Source of the DNA: Moniliella sp. 'wahieum'
Lineage: Eukaryota > Basidiomycota > Moniliellomycetes > Moniliellales > Moniliellaceae
Assembly (NCBI GenBank): GCA_003971905.1
Contig: RSEE01000035.1
Coordinates: forward strand, 248,001-312,000
DNA length: 64,000 nucleotides
Direction of reading: 5' to 3'
The notes beneath the pieces were generated by a model. That model ran no database searches. It was not told where the DNA came from and saw only the letters and a program-made list of their open reading frames with translations. The translations under genes were made by a program, and so were the position numbers. Positions 23,429 to 33,482 of this stretch are shown in pieces. Numbering within the stretch: the first letter of the stretch is position 1; every line of letters starts with the position of its first letter.

Positions 23429-26400
23429 TTACCCCACAATGGTCGTGTGGAAGTACCGTCGGGCCTCATCGAGCTGAGCACGCTGGATCGCGTTCCACTC
23501 TTGACGTAGTCGGGGGAGGAAGTCGAGAAGGCGCTGGGAATCCAACCGTTTGACACTGACCTCAAACTCGGCCGAGACGGGGCGGTGGTCCGAGATGGTT
23601 GGGGTCCAAGCGCGGTATGCGAGCGATCCGATTCGACCCCGTTCTCGATCTCGATCTCGATCTCGATCTTGGTCTTTTCGTCCCGAGGCAGCTGGAGCAA
23701 GAGGAGGAAGCGGGCCCACTGGGCCCAGCGCATGTTCCGCCAGTTTATCGTCGATAGTGTCGTGTCCGCGTACCAAAGCGCTAGGGTAAGTCAAAGGAGC
23801 GTCGCACCATAAGATGCGGTCGCACCAGGAGGGCGTGCGTTGTTTAGGGGAGGTATCGTACGTTTTACTGCGGCGGTTGAACTTGTAAGTGGGGGGGAAG
23901 GTGATGGGCGCCTCGGAAAAGACACGAAGGGCAAATCCACTCGTATTGACTTGTTTGGTCAATTGGTCTTCGTCCAAAAGAGCAGTAATGTTACCACTGT
24001 TAATGTACCGCAATGTCTCGCCCCGGGTGGCGTCGATCCGATCTGCAGGAAGGCATGCGCGTCAGTGGCTCTGACCCAACTCAGCGTAGCGCATAGCGCA
24101 GTTCCTCCCCACTCCCAAAAAACCAACCCCCCCAAAAAACCCAAAACAAAAACCAAAGCAACAACCAAACCAACCAGGGAAGAAACATAGAAACCAAAGC
24201 ACGACGTACAGTTCAAATCGCCACTCCAAAAGATAGCTTCGTGGTCCAAAATTTGTTCACCGTCGCCGCCACGGGTAAAGGTCATGGTCCTGCGTAGCCG
24301 GGGGGATCGCACCGTCTTCGGGTGCGGAAAGGGCCGCGGGGGGAACAACTTGGTGGCACTTAAGATTGTAGCAGCATCATTGTTACGCGCTTGGACGTGG
24401 TGTTGGCCCGCAGCCAAATGACAATTGACAAAGCACAAACTGGAATCGTCCACGATCAAACGAGCGGCGACGGCGCCCTTGTTACCGTACCGACCACCAA
24501 ACAGGCCAGTCTTGACGGTTCCGACGGCAGCTTCGCGGATCCGTCCCGCCTCCACCTCGCGTGACGAAACAAAGAGGCACGTCATTAGACCTACTAGCAA
24601 CTCGCTCTCCACCAACTCGTACGCGCCCGTACCAAACGTATCGTCGACGGCGCCTTGCAATTTACTCCGCCAAGCTGCGTACTGGGTCGAGATGCGTTCG
24701 CCCAACTCGTTACCGATTTTCTTTTTGCTTAGGAGGAGGCTGCGCGCCGTCAAGCGCTTGTCTTCCAAATCAATCAGTTCTTGTAGGCCAAACACGAGGA
24801 TCTCAGGCCCGATCAGTTTGGACGTTGGACCCCTCGACACGGGCGGTGCGCGCGCTGCACTGCGCAGCAACTCAGATAAAAATGATCCGTTCGTCCCGCT
24901 CTCCAACTCGCTCGGATCGGCAGCATCAATGTTGTAGGTGACCTGAAGGGTACGAATGGTACGGCGGGTAGTCAAGTCAGATGCAGCACGTTGCAATCGA
25001 CGTTCAAACCAGTCGTGGGTTAACAACCCATCCCAAATCCGTACCGCCCCATCCAACCCACCACTGACCACTTGCAAACGGCCATGAGCGACACTGTCGG
25101 CGTCGGTGACCAAGGTGCTGACGGCGCCCGCATGCGCAGGCCACGCTTTGATCAGCACCAACCGTGATCCTTTACCCTTGCGCGGTCCGTCGCCCAAACC
25201 AAACACGAGCATCGTCCCACCTTTGGTGCCGGCCCAGAGGTACCGTCCTGCAGCGGTCATGCACAAGATGGGTTCGAGCGATTGGTGGTACACGCCAACA
25301 CACTGATGGGTTTTACGTGACCATTCAGAAATCTGTGGGTTTGGAGGGAAAGTTAGTGTGCTGCTGCCGTGTCTCGAGCGCAAATCCACGCCGCTCATGA
25401 CGACGAAAGGAAAACAGAAAGAAAAGGAGAGGAAGAAAGAAAGAGACGTACATGACCACTCACATGGGAGAGAAAGACGGAGCCTGTCGAAGCCGGCACG
25501 ATCGCCGCATCCGTCACGCCGCCCACGGGGGTGGTGGAAAACTGTGGGGGCAACGTGGGGGGAAGCATGGTAGCGACAAACGGTCGATCGTCAGCGAACG
25601 GATTGTACATCTGCACGCGTACCGATTTGTGAAACTCTTCCCCCGATCCAGGTTCCACCGCTGTTCCCGTAGCGGTTGCCGCTACGCCCGCTGCGACGCG
25701 CACGCTGCGTCGAATGGAACGATGTATGTGCCCATGTTTCTTTGATCCGGCCGGGACTGGCTGGGAGGAGGAGAAAGAGGAGACACCGCCCGAGGCGACC
25801 CAGAGTTGGTCCCCGACCAAGAGCGGTACCGACTTGCCCTCGACCGAGACACGGTGGGTAATGGCTTTGGTGCCCAACAGGCCCGGGGTGTCATCGGGAT
25901 CGGACAAAACGCTAGCGCTAAAGGAAGGGCGAGAGACCGGGTCCGAGGATGGGATGGCGAGGGACACTGTACTTTCACCAGCGCCTGAGCCCAGTGATGG
26001 ACCTGTCCCCGCGTTCCCGCCGGCTGCGCCAGGACCTCGTGCATCCGTCGACAAAGAACTCTTGGTCTGGTTGGAAGGTGTCCAGACCGAAATCTTGCCG
26101 CCTTCATCGACGATGCACATTTGACGGCCCAAGCGGGCAATGTGGAGAATAGCTTGTTTGTGAACCAAGCGATTGACTGCGACCCTGGTTTCCCGTACCA
26201 CATCCAACTCCCATACGATCCCGCTCGCCGTGCCAACCCAGGCAAATCGTCCTGTCTCGCCCTCGTCACTTTCCAAAAAACACAGCGCCGTCACACGGCC
26301 CGGTGCGCCCGGCGTGTCCGCGACGGTGGCTACCTTTTCGGTACCTTGAGATTCGGGGGGGCAGGCGCTTCCGTAAGTCCCGCCACCTCAGCACGGACGG

Positions 26401-29215
26401 TGCCCGCACGGAAAATCTTAACCTTGTGGTTGTGTGCGGTTAAGATGGTGGAACCCGATACGGCAAAGACGGTAAACCGAGCATGAATGACCAAACTCGA
26501 TCCGTTCTCCGCCTCGTCTTCTCGATCCTTGTTGGAATCCAACATGTCGAGTCAAGTGGCGCCAAGGCCAAGCAATCTTGGAATCTTTACCTGCGCCCGT
26601 ATCGTACTCGGGCGGGCGACGGGAAGCTGCGGCACTGCTGGTAGAACCAATTGGATCTTCCTCTTCTGACCCAGCTTCGTCTTCCGACTCGTCTGACGAG
26701 TCTTCCGCGATGCCCAGTCCGACCGGCGGCGCACTAGAGGTCGAAGTGAGATGTGTCCGTGCCTCGTCGCCCTCGGCGTGAGGGAGAGGGATATGGGATG
26801 AGCGGGCGTGCCGAATGGGGAAGAAGGACCGGAGATGGACTGTTCGGATACAGGCGAGTTGGACAGGCTCGAAGTAGCAGGCGCATGGGGCGAGAGGAAC
26901 GTGTCCCGTTCACGAGGTACGGAATGAGAGGGGACATGAGTAGTCCCATGGGAAGGGGCGCTGGAAGGGTATGCATGGTTCATCTCCGACCCCATCGGGC
27001 TCACAGGCAGCACGGCAGGAACAGCAAGTGCATAATGTTGGCTCAAGCTACGGCGTGTCCAGCGGCTAGGGAGGGGAACCAGCCGCGTCTTGCGTGCTTC
27101 TCGATGGTCAAGGCGCCACCGAGGGTGCCCGTGTGCTGCTGTTCCTGGGAAGGGGGCGAGGCCATACTGCTCGGATGCGGATGGACGGGCATGCGCATCG
27201 CATGTGGTCGGTGCGGATGCACAAGGAAGGTTGGCGAGGTAGCATGGTTGTATCCCGGGTGACCTGGTGGGTGAAAGTGGGAAGCAGCCTGTCCCGATCC
27301 AACAGGGGGGGGATGCGGAGGGAAGGCAACGCGGACGGCATCTGGCTTGGGGCACTCTCGACTCGTTGCATTCCTAGTTCCGGCAGGGCCGACGGCGGGA
27401 GAAAGCGGTACTACCCTGCGCTGGCATTCCCCAACTAGGTGCTTGGGGGGGCATGTTCATAGGTCCTGGTGGCCTGGATGACCCCGTCGGTGCAGGTGTT
27501 GGAGGGCCGGAAGACCCCGTAAATACTGGCGGCCCTGACGGCCCTGAAAGTGCTGAAGGTCCGGGAGGAGAAACGCGTTTCGGTCGGAGCGGGCGGGCGC
27601 AAGATGGGGGTGGAGTTTGCTGGCATAAGGCGAGAGCTTGCTCGGGGGGCATCTGGGAGGGGGGGGTGGGAAGCTTTCAGGGGAAAAGGGGGGATCAAAC
27701 GCCTGGCCAGCAGGCAAGGGCATAGGTCGGGATATCGATACGACCGTCTCGGGACCGCGGCCGACGGGAGTGATGGAGGAAGGTGGGGCTTGGGTACAGG
27801 TGGGAGTTGAGGGATCTGGATGGGCCCCGGAACCGGGCGAGGAGGACGAACGGTGTGCTCGGCTGCGCTGGGTCGTATTGGTTGGCTACGGGCCTTGCTT
27901 AGGGCAGCGAGCTCAGACTCGTGGGCGGAGAGGTACGCTTGTTCCCAAGCCCGCTCATGGCTGTGGTTGTCCTCCTTTCCTTTTCCCGGTGCTTTCTCGG
28001 GAACGGGCCGGGAATGGCGCGCCTTTTCGTGCCGCGCACGACTGGAAGAAGGGGTCATCTCACCTGCATCGGCCTCCTGAGAAAGTGCTGTGCGGTCTCC
28101 CTCATTCGAACCCGTGTCCGCAATGGGAACTTTGGCCTTCTTTTTCCCCTTGATGGGAGCGTCGGGGACGGGCAAAGAAAGCTCATTGGGTGTAGACGCT
28201 GTAGAAGGTACGGTACCCCTCGCCCTTCGAGCGCCGTGGGGCGGTTTTGGGCGGGATGCGCGGCCCTTTACTTGGCGGTGGAGGAACGATCTCAGACGTG
28301 CGCTCCTGAGGGAGGTTCTTGGGCCCTTTGGCCTCCGTGGGTTCCTTGGGTTCCTTGGGTTCCTTGGACACATTGGGTTCCTTGAGTTCCTTGGATTCCT
28401 TGGATACCTTGGATTCCCTGGGTTCCTTGAGTTCCCTGGCCACCTTGAGTTCCCTGGCCACCTTAGGTTCCTTGAGTTCCTTGGACACTTGGGTTCCTTG
28501 GGCTCCTTGGGTTCCTTGGGTTCCTTGGATTCCTTGGCCACCTTAGGTTCATTTGGTTCATTGACCTCCTTGGTCTCCCTAGGTTCCCTGGGTTCCTTGA
28601 GTTCCCTGGGTTCCTTGGGCAGCTTGAGTTCCTTGGCTCCTTGGCGTCTCGCACGCGGGGCTTTACCTTGCCGACTTCGCGTTTGGGCGGAGGGACAGGG
28701 GCCGAGACCGGCGGGGAACTGGACGCAAAGGAAGCGGGGGTGGTCTGGCGCGTGAGCAGGGGGGAGGCGAGCGGGGCGGCAGCGGAGGAGGTACGCGTGG
28801 CGAGTGCGTGTGCGGGCACAGACAAGGGCACAGAAGCGGGCGGAGTGAACGAGGCTGGGGGAGAGAGGGCCAAGGCTGGCAGCGAGCGGGAAAAGAGGGC
28901 GTGGGCGTGGGCGTCAGCAATAGCATCGGCATGGGCATTGGGATTGGCGTCGGTGGTGGGGGGGCTGGGTGGGGGGGGAGGTGGTGGTGGTGGGGTCGCG
29001 GGAGGGCGCGGCGAGGGCGGGGGAGGGCGATGGGCGGGGGGGGGGGGGCGGCGGGGAGGGGGGGTGGGGGAGGCCGGGGGGTGGGTGGGGTGGGGGGCGT
29101 GGGTGGTGTGCGAGGCGGGGGCGGCGTGGGGGCGGCAGGCGCAAAGACGGGGGGGAGGGGCGTCCTGGCGGCTGAAGTGCCAGAGGCGTGCGGACCCAGG
29201 CTCCTTGTCGGGCAT
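23429..29215 (-). CDS. WD40 plus inositol-polyphosphate 5-phosphatase
   Basis: Predicted to remove the 5-phosphate from inositol phosphates or phosphoinositides. All hallmark motifs of the catalytic domain are visible: GGRYGNKGAVAARL, CFVNCHLAAG, FWSGDLNYR, PSWCDRILW and SDHRPVSAEF. A WD40-type region precedes it (GTASGIVWELDV, KISVWTPSN, GGLDGAVRIWDG). This domain order is known from plant and fungal 5-phosphatases. Two introns are clear: 25,333-25,463 (GTGAGT donor) and 24,043-24,209, whose removal joins GDLN to YRIDATRGETLRYI. The start ATG at 29,215 opens MPDKEPGSARLWHF. The first 900 or so residues are proline-rich with a Lys-Glu-Pro minisatellite. The stop is TAA at 23,429-23,431 (...RYFHTTIVG), giving about 1,830 residues. 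Several frame changes occur in the N-terminal half, and one lies near 26,330 between the WD segments. It is possible that the proline-rich part is a separate gene. Confidence 0.8.
28328..28640 (-). repeat. Lys-Glu-Pro coding minisatellite
   Basis: Imperfect tandem words of the type GGTTCCTTG (plus strand) over about 310 bp. Read on the minus strand, in the frame of the phosphatase gene, they encode KEPKEP, KELKEP and ESKEP repeats. Units vary between 6, 9 and 12 bp and mostly preserve frame. Confidence 0.75.
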
Positions 29216-29374
29216 TGGTGGTAGCTACTAAGCATAGCCAGCAGCCAGCAGCACCCGCCCGTTGCTTTGCTCAGCCGGGGTGCGCAGCCAGCCCCCAGTC
29301 ACGTGGCCGTCTGTAAAAATCAGCTACTCACGCCCTTCGATTCATTCGCACATCCATTCTCTTACTCTTAGTGC

Positions 29375-31741
29375 TTACCCCACCAGCCCCCCCAGGTAGC
29401 ACGTGACCGCGACCAGCTTGCGGCCATTCACCTCGCGCTCCACCAGCACCTCCGCCCGCCGCCCAGCACTCCGCCGCCGCGCCCAGCTGCCCCACATCCT
29501 CCCACCCCGTGTTGCGCGGCAGGAACAGCGCCACGTTCCCCGACCCCAGCTGCGCCATGCACATCTCCACCAGCCCCGTCCCGCTCAGCGGCGCCAGCGG
29601 CTCAGCCGTAGACACTCTCCGTCTGTGGCTCGGTCTCTGGCTCATCCTCTGGCACCGCCTCGCGCACCGCCTCGCCCCCCGCCAGCGCCCCATCATACAG
29701 CCCCAGCAGCTCGGTGCGCGCCTGGTTCAGCCTCCACCGCAGGCGCTTGCGTTTGGCCTTGGTCTCCGTCCCGCCCGGCACTGCGGCCAGCGGTGTTCCA
29801 GCTCAGCAACCTTGGCCTCTGCCTGTGCCCACGCCGGTTGTCTTGGTCTTGGCCTATTGCTCGTCCGACACCAGAGGAGGTGGCGGCGGCGGCAGCGGCA
29901 TCTTTGGCATGGCAGGCTGTACTAGCTGCTTCGGCTGGCGCTGTGTCCTCCCCGTGGTTTCTGGGGCGTGGGCGGGGGTTGGTGCGGTACCCCACCCCAC
30001 CCCACGGCGGGGGAGGAAGATGGCATCAAACGACCATTGAGACCAAGTGGCCCAATCGGCCTCTGTTTCTCCACCTTTTCCTATTCCTTCTCCCCCTTGT
30101 TCTCCTTCTCCTTGTTGTTGTGGCTGCTGCTTGGCATCGGCAGACGCACGTAACCTTGCATACGTAGCTGCCCACTGGACCACATCGGCACAAACGATCG
30201 TCACCTTATCCTCGACGCCAGCCACACGAGCATTGTGTCGAGCCAGCTCGACCTTGACAGGATCGACATCGATGCCTACCACATGATCAAAGTGCCTAGC
30301 GAAGCTCACCACGTTACCTCCCGCGCCACAAAACGCATCCAACACCCACCCGGGTCCTGCAGTGGGTTGGGTCCCGTCAGTCCCGCCGCCCGCACCGCTC
30401 GTGCGCGCGGTAGCGTCCTGAACCCCCTCCCGTGTACCCCGCTGGGCCTGGAGAATCGTCGCCATCCGACGCGCAATGTGCTTGGCCACGCCCTCGGGTG
30501 TGATGCTGTACCAACTTTCGCGGTCCAGGACGTAGCCCTGGTCAAAGTGAGCAAAGAGAGTGTAGCGCGCATACCAGTACTTGTGCATCTCTCCTCCATA
30601 TCCTCTTTTCGGATCAGCACGTGCGGCCGAACCCATTTGGGAAGACCAAGCCAGTACGCTTCCTCGTCGTCATTGTTTTCTCCTTCTCCTTCTTCTTCCA
30701 TTCCTTGTTGCTGTAGTTGTTGCTGTTGGTGCTGGGATTCTCCATCCTGTGCTTCGTTGTCCTCGGAAGAACCGACATGCTGCACCTCTCGTTCCTCCTG
30801 CACCGGCTCCGCCTCGCACGTCTCTTCGTCCGGGAAATACGTGAGCTCAATGTCCCGCTCCAGCCGCGGTGGGCGCTTGGAAGGCGGCATCGGTTGCGCG
30901 GGGACCTGGCTCGCTTCCTTGAGTTCCGAGGGGGAGAAGCAACCGATTGAACGTCAGCATCGTATTTGCGCTGCACGGAAGGCAACTGCCAAGCCGGCAC
31001 ACGCATCACAGCGACCTTGAGCGTGACGTTACTGGGCAAGCCCTGTGCGGGAACCGGGACCGGGTCGTACGACAGGGTTAGACTTAGTGTGTTGCGTTTT
31101 TTTTTCTGGATCTGTTCGACCTGAGGGGGCGATGGGAGCTCGGTCGCCAGTCCCTCCGCCACAGGGTGCAGACGAGGTAGATAAGGTAGACTTGCCAGAC
31201 GCATGGTGCGGTGCATGGGAATGCGAATCCGGATGTGGATGTACCCCACCCCGACGACCGCGAGGACGCTGGGCCGACGCCGACGCGGCTGCCACCCTGT
31301 CCCTGCCGGTGAGAGCGGGGTTGGTCGATCCAAACTGGGTTGGAAGGCCCAGGGCAGAGAGAGCGGTAGCATCAACCGCAGCAGTGGCAGCAGTAACAGC
31401 AGTAGCAGCAGTAGCAGCAGTAGTAGCAGCAGTAGCAGCAGACGTTGTTGCTGTTGAAGAAGAAGGAGGGAGGGGATGGAACTCGTACCCCTGGTACGCA
31501 GCGGGGATGTGTGCCGTGCGGTGGTCGTGCGTGTCGCGCGGGGGGCGGGAACGAGCAGCGGGGAGGAAGCTGTTGTGCCAGGGGATCGGGGTTGGGGTTG
31601 GGATGGGGAAGGGTGAGGGTGAGGATCGGGGTCACTGGGGTCCGGCCCGAATCCTAGCCAGCCATCGGGGCCAGCGGGAGACGGATGGGTCTCGCGCGTC
31701 TGCTGGGCCAAGACGGTGGCAGGAGCGAGCGGGGGCGGCAT
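29375..31741 (-). CDS. TGS1: trimethylguanosine synthase
   Basis: Converts the m7G cap of snRNAs and snoRNAs to the 2,2,7-trimethyl cap in the nucleus/nucleolus, using S-adenosylmethionine. The conserved entry block EMHKYWYARYTLFAHFD and ESWYSITPEGVAKHIA is followed by the SAM-binding motif VLDAFCGAGGNVVSFA and GIDVDPVKVELARHNA. Then comes the PPW catalytic motif (PPPWGGVGYRTN after restoring one base at 30,009-30,013) and the C-terminal strand block NVALFLPRNTGWEDVGQL. The protein ends NGRKLVAVTCYLGGLVG, then TAA at 29,375-29,377. The start ATG at 31,741 opens a long low-complexity N-terminal region with a CAG repeat; a start nearer 30,890 (MPPSKRPPRLERD) is possible. A missing base in TTTT 30,606-30,609 separates the acidic linker (VRPHVLIRK) from the catalytic core. 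The proline before PPW could be serine, as is usual, if the lost base was a T rather than a C. Confidence 0.9.
31380..31442. repeat. CAG/CTG-type trinucleotide repeat in TGS1 N-terminal region
   Basis: An imperfect AGCAGCAGT repeat on the plus strand, about 63 bp. On the minus strand it lies within the 5' part of the TGS1 gene and reads as poly-Ala/Thr, poly-Leu or Tyr/Cys depending on frame. The Ala/Thr frame seems most natural. Confidence 0.8.
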
Positions 31742-32507
31742 GGTTTGCGGTAGATGGGAGGTGGAAGTGGGACGAAAGGGTGTTTGTTGGTCGTTGGCTC
31801 AATACGCTCAACGCTTACCTTGAACCTCAACCTTGAACCTCAACCTCGCCGACTCAACCACCCTACAAGCTTCAACCTGAAGCTGGAGTCTTGACGGACG
31901 TTGGACCCCTCCACCTTGCTCCTCTCCGCCAGACCTAACGTACTGGCCCGAAAAAAAAAACAAAGAAAAAACAAAAACAGACAAACGTCGCACGAAGCCC
32001 TGCTTTCCAGATTGCAATATTGAACTCCTATCGCAAGCATGCATCGGGGCCACAACCACCCTAAGGTCCACACCGAGAAAGGGGGAGGGACCAAGCGGAG
32101 GGCCGAGGAAGGAGAAGATATCGCTATTCTACAACCATCTCTTCACAGAGTCTCTTTGTCCCAGCCTCCAGCTCTGTCAATCATATGGTCACAGTAGAGG
32201 GTTTGTCGATTGGCTTCGGACGAGGGCTGGAATTTGGAAGAGGGCCGAAGGAGGTGCACGCGGACACTCTTCAAAAGCTTCACAACCGCTAAACGTTTAA
32301 CGTTTAACCACGGGACATCGGAACAGTCACGCTGCATCCCACACACGTGGCACACGGTCTCTGGTACCTAGTACCTGGTGCCCAGTGCAGGTTGCAGGTT
32401 GCAGCGCCTTGGGTATCCGGTACCCGTACGGTAAATGGCCGAAACCCAAATGGGTAATTTCCTGGACCCATCAGCAAACGCCAAACGCCCAACCCGCCTC
32501 AGATCAT

Positions 32508-32781
32508 CACATCCTCACATCCTACATCCTCACATCCTCACATCCTCACTCCTCACATCCTCACATCCTCACATCATACATCCTCACATCCTCACATCCT
32601 CACATCCTCACATCCTCACATCCTCACATCTCACATCCTCACATCCTCACATCCTCACATCCTCACATCCTCACATCCTCACATCCTCACATCCTCACAT
32701 CCTCACATCCTCACATCCTCACATCCTCACATCCTCACATCCTCACATCCTCACATCCTCACATCCTCACATCCTCACATC
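32508..32781. repeat. CACATCCT 8-bp minisatellite
   Basis: About 33 tandem copies of CACATCCT over 274 bp, with a few units truncated or altered (near 32,525, 32,550, 32,575 and 32,630). It is intergenic. No spacer-repeat periodicity of a CRISPR type is present. Confidence 0.95.
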
Positions 32782-33237
32782 TCAGAACAAGAGGCCCAGG
32801 AGCGGGAGCAGAAAGCAGTAGGATACTCCCCACGCCAACCAATATTCAATCCGCCCGTGCCACGCAGTTGGTTAGTCGGTTACAACGTGCCTTGCGCCGA
32901 GGGACTAACGGTGCGAGGCAGGCCGGCCGTGCGCCCTGTGGAGGGCTGCCGCGACGTGGTACGTGGTACCCCGCAATACCCTCAATGCTCGATGCACAAT
33001 GCTCGATGGTTGCATGGTTGCAACCCGCGCTGGCGCTGGTGCCGGCGCCGAGGCGGACCGCGGGCCGGCGCGTGGGTATATACCGCGTTGCAGGACTACT
33101 AGTAGTGGAAGTGGAATGGCACATGGCGTGGCGGCGTGCGAGCCACGTGGGCGGGACGGTGACGTGTGACGCGTGACGCGTGACGAAAAGCGTGTGGGAT
33201 CGTCGATCGATATCAATAGGAACACTAATAGGAACAC

Positions 33238-33279
33238 TTGAAGCTTGAAGCTTGAAGCTTGAAGCTTGAAGCTTGAAGC
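33238..33279. repeat. TTGAAGC 7-bp tandem repeat (six copies)
   Basis: Six perfect copies of TTGAAGC, creating a chain of AAGCTT sites, about 200 bp before the aminopeptidase ATG. The same word occurs singly or in pairs in other intergenic regions (near 23,275, 41,930, 45,300 and 49,118). Confidence 0.95.
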
Positions 33280-33397
33280 TTGACTCGACCACGAGGCTCC
33301 GCGTGCGTACGAATACATGCGGCTTCAGATTATTTGGGCGACCACAGACGACCGCGCGGTCGGCTGGCTGGGTCGACGAGAGAAACTGCGGTATCGG

Positions 33398-33406
33398 TAT
33401 TTATAA
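33398..33406 (+). promoter_or_regulatory. TATA-like box (TATTTATAA)
   Basis: Lies 77 bp before the aminopeptidase ATG, at a plausible distance for a core promoter. Judged by position and sequence only. Confidence 0.4.
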
Positions 33407-33482
33407 CTGCGATATGCCGTGTGGTCCTCGGCGTTGCTCGCCCATCTTCGCTTCGCCCATCCGCTCACCACAGCTCGCAACC

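Larger units (their letters stand above)
31742..33482. other. intergenic with two satellites
   Basis: The divergent region between TGS1 and the aminopeptidase. It holds TTGAACCTCAACC duplications (31,820-31,850), a GTTTAACGTTTAAC pair near 32,293 and the two tandem arrays listed separately. TGACGCG repeats lie near 33,165-33,182, and a TATA-like box sits before the aminopeptidase. The Ser/His-rich frame through the CACATCCT array is not a gene. Confidence 0.6.

Noticed and set aside
30614..31741. Poly-leucine or poly-cysteine/tyrosine protein from the trinucleotide repeat
   Set aside because: These are alternative-frame readings of the AGC repeat; the frame consistent with TGS1 would give Ala/Thr instead.
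32508..32781. CRISPR-like array
   Set aside because: Units are contiguous 8-mers with no spacers, and the genome is eukaryotic.
32385..33176. Long Ser/His/Pro-rich open frames through the CACATCCT array
   Set aside because: They are a by-product of an 8-bp repeat lacking stop words in several frames; flanking sequence has no coding character.
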